Positions 17,243-25,611 of a stretch of DNA of 48,961 nucleotides are shown piece by piece; the first letter of the stretch is position 1; each line of letters opens with the position of its first letter. Origin of the DNA: Streptomyces coryli (GTDB lineage: Bacteria > Actinomycetota > Actinomycetes > Streptomycetales > Streptomycetaceae); assembly GCF_011044975.1 (NCBI RefSeq), contig NZ_JAAKZV010000032.1:1-48961 (forward strand), written 5' to 3'. A program made the position numbers and the translations under genes. Below the pieces are notes generated by a model. It was not told where the DNA came from. It made no database searches and saw only the letters and a program-made list of their open reading frames with translations.

Positions 17243-18183
17243 AACGGTTCCTCCTCACCCGGTTCGCCCAGGCGCTGCTGCAGCTCTTCGCCGTCGGCAC
17301 CATCGTCTTCTTCCTCGTCCGGCTCATCCCCGGCGACCCGGCGCGGGCCGCGCTCGGCGAGGGCGCCACCGACGAGCAGGTCGCCCAGACCCGCGAGGCG
17401 ATGCACCTCAACGACCCGTTCCTGCAGCAGTACTTCGGCTTCTGGGGGCGGCTCTTCCAGGGCGACCTCGGCACCTCGCTGCTGAGCAGCCGCCCGGTGA
17501 TGCAGGACCTGCCGACCCGCCTGGGCAACTCCCTCGAACTGGTGCTGGTCTCCCTGGCCATCGCGCTCGTGCTGGGCATCCTGCTCGGCCGGATCGCGGC
17601 CACCCGCGCCGACAAGCCGGCCGACCACGCCCTGGTCGGCGGGTCGATCTTCGGGATCTCGCTGCCGGTCTTCGTCCTCGGCACGCTGCTGCTGATGGTC
17701 TTCGCGTTCCTCATCCCCGTACTGCCGCCGCAGCGCTTCACCACCCCGTGGGAAGACCCGGTCACCCACCTGCAGATCCTCATCCTGCCGGTGGTCACGC
17801 TCACCGCCGCGTCCTGCGCCGTGATCACGCGGATGACGCGGTCGGCGATGCTGGAGACGCTCACCGCCGACTACGTGCGCACCGCCCGCTCCAAAGGGCT
17901 CTCGGAAAAACGGGTGATCAAGGACCACGCGCTGCGCACCGCGCTGCTGCCGGTGGCGTCCGCGGCCACCATCGAGCTGACCACCCTGATCGGCAGCACC
18001 GTGCTGGTGGAGACCATCTTCGGCTGGCCCGGGGTGAGTTCGCTGCTGATGAGCGCCGTCGGGCAGCGCGACTATCCGGTCATCCAGGCCGTCGTGCTCG
18101 CCGTCGCGGCCATCGTCATCCTCGTCAACCTGGTCGGCGACCTGGTCATACGAGCCCTCGACCCGCGGGCGGAGGAGGCCTGA
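17239..18183 (+). CDS. ABC transporter permease, DppB type
   Basis: 314 residues, six membrane helices. The N-terminal helix FLLTRFAQALLQLFAVGTIVFFLVRLIPGDPA is diagnostic of DppB-like permeases. The ATPase-contacting EAA-like loop reads DYVRTARSKGLSEKRVIKDHALRTA. It forms half of the membrane channel of the importer. Its ATG overlaps the binding-protein stop (ATGA), and the next permease starts two bases after its own stop. Confidence 0.92.
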   Translation: MKRFLLTRFAQALLQLFAVGTIVFFLVRLIPGDPARAALGEGATDEQVAQTREAMHLNDPFLQQYFGFWGRLFQGDLGTSLLSSRPVMQDLPTRLGNSLELVLVSLAIALVLGILLGRIAATRADKPADHALVGGSIFGISLPVFVLGTLLLMVFAFLIPVLPPQRFTTPWEDPVTHLQILILPVVTLTAASCAVITRMTRSAMLETLTADYVRTARSKGLSEKRVIKDHALRTALLPVASAATIELTTLIGSTVLVETIFGWPGVSSLLMSAVGQRDYPVIQAVVLAVAAIVILVNLVGDLVIRALDPRAEEA

Positions 18184-18184
18184 C

Positions 18185-19078
18185 ATGTCGACCGCAGAAC
18201 TCACCTCATCCCAGGCACCACCCGAGGCCGCGGCGCCGGCCCGGCGCGGCAGCAAGTACTTCCTGCGCCGCCTGGCCGCCAACCGCCGCACCGCCATCGC
18301 GGGCGGATTCCTGCTCCTGGTCGGACTGGCCGCGCTGCTGGCACCGCTGATCGCGCCGCACGACTACCGCGACATCGTCGGCAAGCCGCTCACCCAGGGC
18401 GGGGTGCTGGGCGTCGACGACTTCGGACGCGATGTGCTGTCCCGGCTGCTGATCGGGCTGCGCACCTCGCTCGCGGTCGCGCTGTCCGCCGTCGTCATCG
18501 CCGGCGTGCTCGGCACCGCGCTCGGCCTGGTGGCCGGATACGGCAGCCGGCTGGTGTCGGGCGTCATCATGCGCGGGATCGACATCCTGCTCAGCTTCCC
18601 GCCCATCGTGCTGGCCATCGCCGTGGTGGCCGCGATGGGACCCGCGCTGATCAACGTCGTGATGGTCATCGGCGTGCTCTACATCCCGCGCTTCACCCGC
18701 ATCGTCTACAGCCAGGTGCTGGCCATCCGGCACGTCGAATACGTCGAGGCCTCCGAGGTGATGGGCACCCGGCGCAGCACGATCCTGCTGCGCACCATCC
18801 TGCCGAACGTGGCCGCGCCGGTGATCGTGCAGCTCAGCCTCTCGGTGAGCTTCGCCATCCAGATGGAGGCGGGCCTGAGCTTCCTCGGCCTCGGCGCCCA
18901 GCCGCCGCTGCCGTCCCTGGGCACCATGGTCGGCGCGGGCCGCGACTTCCTCGAGGTCCAGCCCAGCCTGCTGATCTACCCCTCGGTGCTGATCATCCTC
19001 CTCGTCCTCGCCCTGAACGTCTTCGGCGACGGCCTGCGCGACCTGCTCGACCCGCGCCGCCGCGGCACCGACTCCTGA
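18185..19078 (+). CDS. ABC transporter permease, DppC type
   Basis: 297 residues. A cytoplasmic N-tail of about 25 residues leads into the first helix (AIAGGFLLLVGLAALLAPLIAPHDYRD). The DppC hallmark is GVDDFGRDVLSRLL, and the coupling loop is EYVEASEVMGTRRSTILLRTILPN. It partners the DppB-type permease in the membrane. It ends DLLDPRRRG, as is typical of the family. Forty-two bases separate it from the creatininase-family gene, which has its own AAAGGA ribosome site. Confidence 0.92.
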   Translation: MSTAELTSSQAPPEAAAPARRGSKYFLRRLAANRRTAIAGGFLLLVGLAALLAPLIAPHDYRDIVGKPLTQGGVLGVDDFGRDVLSRLLIGLRTSLAVALSAVVIAGVLGTALGLVAGYGSRLVSGVIMRGIDILLSFPPIVLAIAVVAAMGPALINVVMVIGVLYIPRFTRIVYSQVLAIRHVEYVEASEVMGTRRSTILLRTILPNVAAPVIVQLSLSVSFAIQMEAGLSFLGLGAQPPLPSLGTMVGAGRDFLEVQPSLLIYPSVLIILLVLALNVFGDGLRDLLDPRRRGTDS

Positions 19079-19120
19079 CTTCTCTTCTCCGCACCGCACC
19101 GCACGCGAAAGGACCGCCTT

Positions 19121-19942
19121 ATGACCGTCACCCTGCCCGACACCCACCGCCTGGGCGAGCTCTCCTGGACCCAGGTCAAGCACCTGGCCGCGCAGGACCC
19201 GGTCGTCCTCCTCCCCATCGGCGCCATCGAGCAGCACGGCCCGCACCTGCCGGTCCACGAGGACTCCATCGTCGCCGAGTGGGTCGCCGACCGGCTGGCC
19301 CGCGAGCACGGTTTCTGGGTCGCACCCGCCCTCAACTACGGCCACTCCGGCACCTTCCGCGGCTACGCCGGCAACCTCTCGCTCAGCCAGGAGACGCTGC
19401 GCAACGTCACGTACGAGATCATCGAGGCGCTGGTGAAGTCCGGCTTCCAGCGCATCGTGATCGTCGACAACAACGGCGGCAACGTCGGCCCGGTGACCGG
19501 CGCCTCCCTCGACGCGCGGCGCGACTTCGGCGTGCTGATCGGGCACCTGTACCCGTGGCAGCTGGGCTACGCCCTGATGCGCGACGTGTACAAGGACCCG
19601 GCCACGGCGTACGGGCACGGCGCCGAGCCGGAGCACTCCGCGATGCTGGCGATGTTCCCCGAGCAGGTGCAGAGCGAGTTCGCCGAGCCCGGCGGGCTGG
19701 CGTCCGACGCCGGGTGGACGCCGACCAGTTACACCGACGCCGCCATTCCCGGATACGACGTGCCCGGCACCGTTCTGTGGGATTTCTCCGAGGTCAGCCC
19801 CACCGGCTGCACCGGCGATGTGAGCCTCGGCAGCGCCGAGACCGGCGCGATCTGGATCGAGCGGGTGCTCGGCTTCTGCGCCTCCTACCTGCGCGAATAC
19901 GACCGGAACACCCGCTCCGACACGGCCGCGGGGGCAGCATGA
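19121..19942 (+). CDS. Creatininase-family amidohydrolase
   Basis: 273 residues. The family are hexameric metal-dependent amidases that open lactam or amide rings (creatinine, F420 precursors, mycofactocin). [18 protein letters not shown] gives the metal ligands Glu, His and Asp. The second motif, usually NGHxxN, reads VDNNGGN, so its His is replaced by Asn. Later [11 protein letters not shown] corresponds to the AGExETS region. Metal binding may therefore differ from creatininase. It sits inside an ABC importer operon, overlapping the ATPase start by four bases, so it probably acts on the imported compound in the cytoplasm. Confidence 0.85.
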   Translation: MTVTLPDTHRLGELSWTQVKHLAAQDPVVLLPIGAIEQHGPHLPVHEDSIVAEWVADRLAREHGFWVAPALNYGHSGTFRGYAGNLSLSQETLRNVTYEIIEALVKSGFQRIVIVDNNGGNVGPVTGASLDARRDFGVLIGHLYPWQLGYALMRDVYKDPATAYGHGAEPEHSAMLAMFPEQVQSEFAEPGGLASDAGWTPTSYTDAAIPGYDVPGTVLWDFSEVSPTGCTGDVSLGSAETGAIWIERVLGFCASYLREYDRNTRSDTAAGAA

Positions 19943-21615
19943 CGGGCCCGGCGCCGGCAGCCGGCACTGTTCTGACGGTGGACGGGCTGTCGGTGGACTT
20001 CCGGATCGCGGGGGAGTGGACCCCGGCGGTGAAGGACATCAGCTTTACGGTCGGCAAGGGCGAAGTCGTCGCCCTGGTCGGAGAATCCGGCTCTGGCAAG
20101 TCGGTGAGCTCGATGTCCGTGCTCGGGCTGGTCGGCGGGAACGTGCGGCACAGCGGCAGCATCCGCTTCCACGACACCGAGCTGCTCGGCCTCGACCACG
20201 AGGCGCTGCGCGGCATCCGCGGCAAACGCATCGCGATGATCTTCCAGGAGCCGATGACGGCGCTCAACCCCGTCTACACCATCGGCCGGCAGATCGCCGA
20301 GGCCATCCGCTGCCACGAGCCGATGTCCGCCGCCGACGCCCGCACCCGGGCGGTGGAGTTGCTGACCAAGGTCGGGATACCCGAGCCCGAGCGGCGCGTC
20401 GACAGCTATCCCCATCAGCTCTCCGGCGGCCAGCGGCAGCGGGCGATGATCGCCATGGCGATCTCCGGCTCGCCCGAGGTCATCATCGCCGACGAGCCGA
20501 CCACGGCCCTCGACGTCACCGTGCAGGCCGAGATCCTCGACCTGCTGCGCGGCCTGCAGAAGGACCTCGGCTCCGCGGTGCTGATCATCACCCATGACAT
20601 GGGCGTCGTCGCGGACCTGGCCGACCGGGTGATCGTGATGAAGCGGGGCGAGGTGGTTGAAGAGGCCCCCGTCGAGCGGCTGTTCGCCGCGCCCCGGCAC
20701 GACTACACCCGCACGCTGCTCGCGGCCGTACCGAAGCCGCCGACTCCGGGTGAGGCCGAGCCGGTGCCGGAGGCGACGTCCACAGGCGGGACGGCGACCG
20801 CGACGCTGCGGGTGACGGATCTCGAAGTCGAGTATCCGGGCCGGCTGGGCGAGAAGGGCTTCAAGGCCGTGCACGGCGTCAGCCTCTCCATCCGCAAGGG
20901 GGAGGTGCTGGCGCTGGTGGGCGAGTCCGGCTCCGGCAAATCCACCATCGGGCGGGCCATCGTCGGACTCGCCCGGGCGACCGCCGGGTCCATCCAGGTC
21001 TGCGGCACCGACGTCACCCGCCTGACCGGCCGCCGGCTGCGCGCCTTCCGCCCCACGTACTCGATGGTCTTCCAGGACCCCGGTGCCTCGCTCAACCCCC
21101 GGCTGTCGATCGGGGACTCGATCGCCGCGCCGCTGCTGGTCAACCGCACCGCCGACCGGGCCGGTGCGCGCGCCCGGGTGGCCGAGCTGCTCGAGCAGGT
21201 GGAGCTGCCGGCGAGCTGGGCCGAGCGCTTTCCGCACGAGCTGTCCGGCGGGCAGCGCCAGCGCATCGGGATCGCCCGCGCGCTGGCGCTGGAGCCGGAG
21301 CTGCTCATCGCCGACGAGCCCACCTCGGCGCTCGATGTGTCCGTCCAGGCCACCGTGCTGCGGCTGTTCCGGGAGCTGCAGGACCGGCTCGGCTTCTCCT
21401 GCCTGTTCATCAGCCACGACCTCGGCGTCGTCGAGCTGCTCGCCCACGAGGTCGCCGTCCTCCAGCACGGCCGGCTCGTCGAACACGGCCCGGCGCGCGA
21501 GGTGCTGGCCCGGCCGCGTACCGACTACACCAAGCGGCTGGTGGCGGCCGCGCCCGTCCCGGACCCGGCCAGGCAGGCCGAACGCCGCCGGTTGTGGCGG
21601 GAGATGGCGGCGTGA
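19939..21615 (+). CDS. Fused double ATPase of a dipeptide-type ABC importer (DppD-DppF)
   Basis: 558 residues with two complete ATPase domains joined by a linker of about 40 residues (near 265-300). Walker A GESGSGKS is at 48-55 and again near 327; LSGGQRQR signatures lie near 160 and 434. Both copies have Walker B ([22 protein letters not shown]) and the switch His (THDMG, SHDLG), so both sites look active. One chain replaces the usual DppD and DppF pair. It overlaps the creatininase stop by four bases and ends the operon, facing the convergent GntR gene 20 bases away. Confidence 0.93.
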   Translation: MTGPAPAAGTVLTVDGLSVDFRIAGEWTPAVKDISFTVGKGEVVALVGESGSGKSVSSMSVLGLVGGNVRHSGSIRFHDTELLGLDHEALRGIRGKRIAMIFQEPMTALNPVYTIGRQIAEAIRCHEPMSAADARTRAVELLTKVGIPEPERRVDSYPHQLSGGQRQRAMIAMAISGSPEVIIADEPTTALDVTVQAEILDLLRGLQKDLGSAVLIITHDMGVVADLADRVIVMKRGEVVEEAPVERLFAAPRHDYTRTLLAAVPKPPTPGEAEPVPEATSTGGTATATLRVTDLEVEYPGRLGEKGFKAVHGVSLSIRKGEVLALVGESGSGKSTIGRAIVGLARATAGSIQVCGTDVTRLTGRRLRAFRPTYSMVFQDPGASLNPRLSIGDSIAAPLLVNRTADRAGARARVAELLEQVELPASWAERFPHELSGGQRQRIGIARALALEPELLIADEPTSALDVSVQATVLRLFRELQDRLGFSCLFISHDLGVVELLAHEVAVLQHGRLVEHGPAREVLARPRTDYTKRLVAAAPVPDPARQAERRRLWREMAA

Positions 21616-21635
21616 GGGCCGGGCCGGTCAGCGCG

Positions 21636-22319
21636 TCACTTCAGATGGGCGACGACCGTGTCATCAGGGTTGAGATGGGTCCGCAGCGTGGCGGCCGCCC
21701 GCTCGAAGTCGTGCCGGGTCAGGGCGTCCAGCAGGGCGGTGTGCTCGCGCATGATGATGGGCAGCCGCTCGGGCCGGATCGAGACCGCCGTCAGGCCGAT
21801 CCGCAGATGCCGCGGCTGCAGGCTGCGGAACAGATCGATCAGGACGGTGTTGCCCGTCGCCCGTACGAAGCCGGAGTGGAAGAGGAAGTCGAGCCTCGTG
21901 TGCTCGGCGATGGCCTCGCGGTCGCCGGCCTGCGAGCGCTTGAGCATGTCCGGCTCCCCCATGCGCTCCAGCAGGGCGGACTGCTCCCGCGGGATCTCCA
22001 GCTGCTTCTCGCACAGCGTCCGGAAGCCGTGGATCTCCAGCACCTGACGCATCTCGAACGTCTCGATCATCTCGCCGACGGTGACGCGGCGGACCTGGGC
22101 GCCGCGCCGGGGGAGCAGGTCGATGAACCCCTCCGCCGCCAGCCGGTGCAGCGCCTCGCGCACCGGCGTCCGCGACACGCCCGCCTCCTCGGAGACGATC
22201 TTCTCCTCGAGGAAGGCACCCTCCGGATACCGGCCCAGCGCGATGGCTTCCCGGACCCATTCGTAGGCCCGTCCCCGCGCCGACACGTCGCGGCCCCCCT
22301 GGTCGACTGACACGCTCAT
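21636..22319 (-). CDS. GntR-family transcriptional regulator with FCD ligand domain
   Basis: About 227 residues. The N-terminal winged helix-turn-helix (AYEWVREAIALGRYPEG, then EEAGVSRTPVREALHRLAAEG) is followed by an all-helical FCD domain. That domain keeps the Asp/His metal-type residues (TRLDFLFHSGFVRATGN and MREHTALLDAL), which bind a carboxylate ligand in this family. The start is uncertain. GTG 22313 has AGGGAG at ideal spacing; ATG 22319 and ATG 22334 are also in frame. Two GTATAC boxes lie immediately upstream, shared with the divergent aldolase gene, indicating autoregulation. A third box overlaps the importer promoter at 15575. The effector is probably a pathway acid. Confidence 0.9.
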   Translation of the reverse strand: MSVSVDQGGRDVSARGRAYEWVREAIALGRYPEGAFLEEKIVSEEAGVSRTPVREALHRLAAEGFIDLLPRRGAQVRRVTVGEMIETFEMRQVLEIHGFRTLCEKQLEIPREQSALLERMGEPDMLKRSQAGDREAIAEHTRLDFLFHSGFVRATGNTVLIDLFRSLQPRHLRIGLTAVSIRPERLPIIMREHTALLDALTRHDFERAAATLRTHLNPDDTVVAHLK

Positions 22320-22334
22320 CTCCCTCACGGTCAT

Positions 22335-22354
22335 TTGTATACGCAGTGTATACC
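22335..22354. promoter_or_regulatory. Tandem GTATAC operators between gntR and aldolase genes
   Basis: TTGTATACGCAGTGTATACC holds GTATAC at 22337-22342 and 22348-22353. Their centres are 11 bp apart, about one helical turn, so two dimers could sit on the same face. It matches the core of the palindrome at 15575-15586 and the GTnnnAC pattern of GntR/FCD operators. Confidence 0.75.
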
Positions 22355-22369
22355 TGTTCAAGGAGGCTC

Positions 22370-23134
22370 ATGTCCTCGCGTACGACCGATGTTCAACGCA
22401 CCTATGCCGCCTGGCTGTCCGACCCGAGCTTCGCGGCCGCCGAGATCGTGGCGGCCGCGGGGTACGGCGCCGTGGTGCTCGACATCGAGCACGGCTCGTT
22501 CGACCTCGCCGACCTGGAGCGGTTCATCCCGTTCCTGCGGCGGCTTGACCTCGAGGTGCTGGCGAAGGTGCTCGGCCCCGAGCGCGGGCCGATCCAGCAG
22601 GCGCTGGACTTCGGGGCCACGGCGGTGGTCGTCCCGCACGTCGAGAGCGCCGCACACGCGGCGGCGGTCTGCGCGTACGGCAAGTTCCCGCCGCTGGGCG
22701 ACCGCAGCTTCGCCGGCGGCCGCACGGCCGGGTACGGCGGCTTCGACGACGACTGGGTCGCCCGGCAGGACCGCGCGACCCGGGTGTACCCGATGATCGA
22801 GGACGCCGGGGCGATCGAGGAGATCAAGGAGATTCTCGCGCTGCCGGTGGTCGACGGCGTCTTCGTCGGCCCCAGCGACCTGTCGCTGCGCAGGGCGCGC
22901 GGCGCCTACACCCGTAACGCCGCGGACTTCGCCGACCTCGCCGTCATCGCGGACGCGGCCCGGGCCGCCGGCAAGCCCTGGGTGCTGCCGGCCTGGTCGA
23001 CGGAGGAGAAGGCCTTCGCCCTGGCGCACGGCGCCGACCAGCTCGTCCTGACGATGCAGCACGGCGCCCTGCTGGCCGGCTTCCGCGCCGCGCTGGCCGA
23101 GACCGCGGAGCTCGCCGGGAGCCGGCAGCCGTAA
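22370..23134 (+). CDS. HpcH/HpaI-family class II aldolase
   Basis: 254 residues. The family performs metal-dependent retro-aldol cleavage of 4-hydroxy-2-oxoacids to pyruvate and an aldehyde. LDIEHGSFD contains the base His41, MIEDAGAIEEI the metal Glu, and VFVGPSDLS the metal Asp near 169. The arginine that HpaI uses at position 70 to hold pyruvate aligns with Lys66 here (LAKVLGP), so the substrate or activity may differ. AGGAGG directly precedes ATG 22370. Divergent from the GntR gene and first of an apparent run through the amidase and amidohydrolase genes. Confidence 0.87.
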   Translation: MSSRTTDVQRTYAAWLSDPSFAAAEIVAAAGYGAVVLDIEHGSFDLADLERFIPFLRRLDLEVLAKVLGPERGPIQQALDFGATAVVVPHVESAAHAAAVCAYGKFPPLGDRSFAGGRTAGYGGFDDDWVARQDRATRVYPMIEDAGAIEEIKEILALPVVDGVFVGPSDLSLRRARGAYTRNAADFADLAVIADAARAAGKPWVLPAWSTEEKAFALAHGADQLVLTMQHGALLAGFRAALAETAELAGSRQP

Positions 23135-23191
23135 GCACGCCGCCACCACAGACCACCTCAGCTCCACCACGTGAAAGGTAGTGCATCCCGC

Positions 23192-23986
23192 ATGTTCGCC
23201 ACTGTCGCGCAGTTCGCCTCCACCACCGACAAGTCCGCCAATCTGGAAGCGGCTTCCGGCCTGATCGCCACGGCCGCGGCCCAGGGCTCCGACCTCGTCG
23301 TGCTCCCGGAGAACGCCATGTACGCCAACCCCGACCCGGCCGCGGAGACCGCGTCCCAGGCCGAGCCGGTCGACGGGCCGTTCGCGTCCGCGATCGCCGC
23401 GGCGGCCAAGGAGCACTCCATCGCCGTCGTCGCGGGCATGACCGAGACCCCCGCCGCGGGCTCCGGCAAGCCCAGCAACACCGTCCTCGCCGTCGACGGC
23501 ACCGGCGAGCGGCTCGGCGTCTACCGCAAGGTCCACCTCTACGACGCCTTCGGCTACCGGGAGTCCGACCGCATCCAGCCGCAGCCCGCCGAGGCGCTCA
23601 CCTTCACCCTCGGCGGCCTGACCTTCGGCGTCATGACCTGCTACGACCTGCGCTTCCCGGAGATGGCCCGGTTCCTGGTCGACGCCGGAGCCGATGCCCT
23701 CGTCCTCCCGGCCGCCTGGGTCGTCGGCCCGGCCAAGGAGGACCACTGGACGACTCTGCTGCGGGCGCGGGCGATCGAGAACACCGCGTACGTGCTCGCC
23801 AGCGGGCAGACCGGCCCCAACTGGTGCGGACACAGCGCGATCATCGACCCCATGGGCCACACCCTCGCCTCGGCCGGCGAGAACCCGGGCGCCGCCACGG
23901 CCGTACTGGAGGCCGGGCGGGTCGGGGAAGTCCGGGCGAAGAACCCGAGCTTGGCCAATCGGCGCTTCGCGGTGAGCTTCGGCTGA
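23192..23986 (+). CDS. Carbon-nitrogen hydrolase (nitrilase superfamily amidase)
   Basis: 264 residues. The full catalytic triad is visible: Glu40 in VVLPENAMY, Lys near 113 in YRKVHLYD, and Cys near 150 in GVMTCYDLRFPE. The CYDLRFPE motif is characteristic of the Nit/omega-amidase-like branch, which hydrolyses small omega-amides such as 2-oxoglutaramate and deaminated glutathione. It is cytoplasmic. The only ribosome-like AAAGG is 13 bases before ATG 23192. It lies between the aldolase gene (57 bases) and the amidohydrolase gene (19 bases) on the same strand. It probably converts an amide intermediate to a carboxylate plus ammonia. Confidence 0.9.
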   Translation: MFATVAQFASTTDKSANLEAASGLIATAAAQGSDLVVLPENAMYANPDPAAETASQAEPVDGPFASAIAAAAKEHSIAVVAGMTETPAAGSGKPSNTVLAVDGTGERLGVYRKVHLYDAFGYRESDRIQPQPAEALTFTLGGLTFGVMTCYDLRFPEMARFLVDAGADALVLPAAWVVGPAKEDHWTTLLRARAIENTAYVLASGQTGPNWCGHSAIIDPMGHTLASAGENPGAATAVLEAGRVGEVRAKNPSLANRRFAVSFG

Positions 23987-24005
23987 CCTTTGGCAGGCTG
24001 GCGTG

Positions 24006-25481
24006 ATGCAGATACTCCTGCGCGGCGGGCGCGTACTGGATCCGGGGACGGACACCGACGCCGTCCGCGATGTGCTGGTCCGTGACGGGCGGGTGGCCGC
24101 CGTCGGGCCCGGCCTGCCGGCGCCGGACGGGGCCGCCGTGCTCGACGTGTCCGGGCTGGTCGTCGGCCCCGGCTTCGTCGATCTGCACAGCCATGTCCAT
24201 ACGATCGCGGGCCAGCGCCTCCAGGCCTTCGACGGGGTGACGACCGCCCTGGACCTGGAGGCGGGGCTGATGCCGGTCACCCGCGCGTACGCGGACGCCG
24301 CGCGCGAGGGCCGGCCGCTGAACTACGGCTTCTCCGCGTCGTGGGGCGCGGCCCGCGCGCAGGCGCACCTCGGTGTCGAGCCCGACGCCAGTATGGCGAG
24401 CACGCTCGCCCTGCTGGGCGATCCGGGCTGGCAGCGGACCTCGTCGCCGGCGGAGCTGCGCACCTGGCTGTCGCTGCTCGAGCGCGAACTGGCCGACGGC
24501 GCGCTCGGGATCGGGATCCTCATGGGCTACGCGCCGCGCAGCGACCCGGCCGAGTTCCTCGCGGTCGCCCGGCTGGCGGCGGCCGCGGGCGCCCCGACGT
24601 ACACGCATGTCCGGGAGCTGGTGGAGGCCGACCCGACGACGCCGGTCGACGGGGCCGAGGAGCTGGTGCGGGCGGCGGCGGAGACCGGCGCCGCGATGCA
24701 CCACTGCCACGTGAACAGCACGTCGCGGCGGCACGTCGACCGGGTGCTCGGCATGCTGGCGAAGGCGCAGGGCGAAGGGTCCCGGATCACGGTGGAGGCC
24801 TATCCGTACGGCGCCGGCTCCACCGGCATCGGCGCCTTCTTCCTCGCCCCCGAACGGCTCCCGGCGTGGGGGATCCAGCCGTCGGACATCGTCGTCCTGG
24901 AGACGGGGGAGCGGATCGCCGACGCGGCGCGGCTGCGGGAGGTGCGCGCCAGCGATGCCGGCGCCGAGTGCTTGGTCGAGTTCCTCGACGAGGACAAGCC
25001 GGCCGACCGGGACCTGCTGCGGCAGGCGCTGGCGTATCCCGACGCGATCGTGGCGAGCGACGCGATGCCGATCGTGTGGGGCCAGGGCGCATACGACTCG
25101 CGCGAGTGGCCACTTCCGCCCGGCGGGTCGACGCACCCGCGGACGGCGGGCACCTTCACCAAGACGCTGCGCCTGATGGTCCGCGAAACCGGCACCTGGA
25201 GCTGGCTGGAGGCCTTCCGGCGGTGCTCCTACCTGCCCGCCCGGGTGCTCGACGCGATCGCGCCCGGCGCCCGGGCGAAAGGCCAACTCGGCGTCGGCGC
25301 CGACGCGGACCTGGTCGTCCTCGACCCGGACCGGGTCACCGACACCGCGACCTACTTCGACTCGACCCGCCCGTCCGCCGGCATCCACCACCTGCTCGTC
25401 GGCGGCACCCCCGTCATCCGCGACGGACAGCTCCGGACCGACGCCTACCCGGGCCGGCCACTGCGCGGCGAGCCGGTCTGA
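24006..25481 (+). CDS. D-aminoacylase-like metal-dependent amidohydrolase
   Basis: 491 residues, with an amidohydrolase-superfamily beta-barrel flanked by beta-sandwich segments. GFVDLHSHVH supplies the HxH metal pair, TYTHVREL and MHHCHVNS later His residues, and IVASDAMPI the catalytic Asp. D-aminoacylases have a metal-binding Cys in GVTTVVxGNCG; here the equivalent strand reads GVTTALDLEAG, with Glu instead. It is therefore a relative of unknown substrate, not an assured D-aminoacylase. It would release an acyl group or open a cyclic amide. The start may be ATG 24006 or GTG 24003. It follows the amidase gene by 19 bases. Confidence 0.83.
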   Translation: MQILLRGGRVLDPGTDTDAVRDVLVRDGRVAAVGPGLPAPDGAAVLDVSGLVVGPGFVDLHSHVHTIAGQRLQAFDGVTTALDLEAGLMPVTRAYADAAREGRPLNYGFSASWGAARAQAHLGVEPDASMASTLALLGDPGWQRTSSPAELRTWLSLLERELADGALGIGILMGYAPRSDPAEFLAVARLAAAAGAPTYTHVRELVEADPTTPVDGAEELVRAAAETGAAMHHCHVNSTSRRHVDRVLGMLAKAQGEGSRITVEAYPYGAGSTGIGAFFLAPERLPAWGIQPSDIVVLETGERIADAARLREVRASDAGAECLVEFLDEDKPADRDLLRQALAYPDAIVASDAMPIVWGQGAYDSREWPLPPGGSTHPRTAGTFTKTLRLMVRETGTWSWLEAFRRCSYLPARVLDAIAPGARAKGQLGVGADADLVVLDPDRVTDTATYFDSTRPSAGIHHLLVGGTPVIRDGQLRTDAYPGRPLRGEPV

Positions 25482-25501
25482 GGGCTCAGCCGGGCCACCG
25501 C

Positions 25502-25522
25502 GGCGGCTGCTATAAGGCCGCC
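25502..25522 (+). terminator. Weak hairpin after the amidohydrolase gene
   Basis: GGCGGC (25502-25507) pairs with GCCGCC (25517-25522) around TGCTATAAG. The stem is only six base pairs. It lies 21 bases after the stop, and the next gene has its own 130-base leader, so a transcript boundary here is plausible. Confidence 0.35.
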
Positions 25523-25611
25523 TGATACCCCCCTCGCGAATCTCCGCCTTCCTCGCCTCTGACCACCGTGTTTCCATCGCATGAACTCACGACGTGGTGA
25601 GAGGAACCCCC

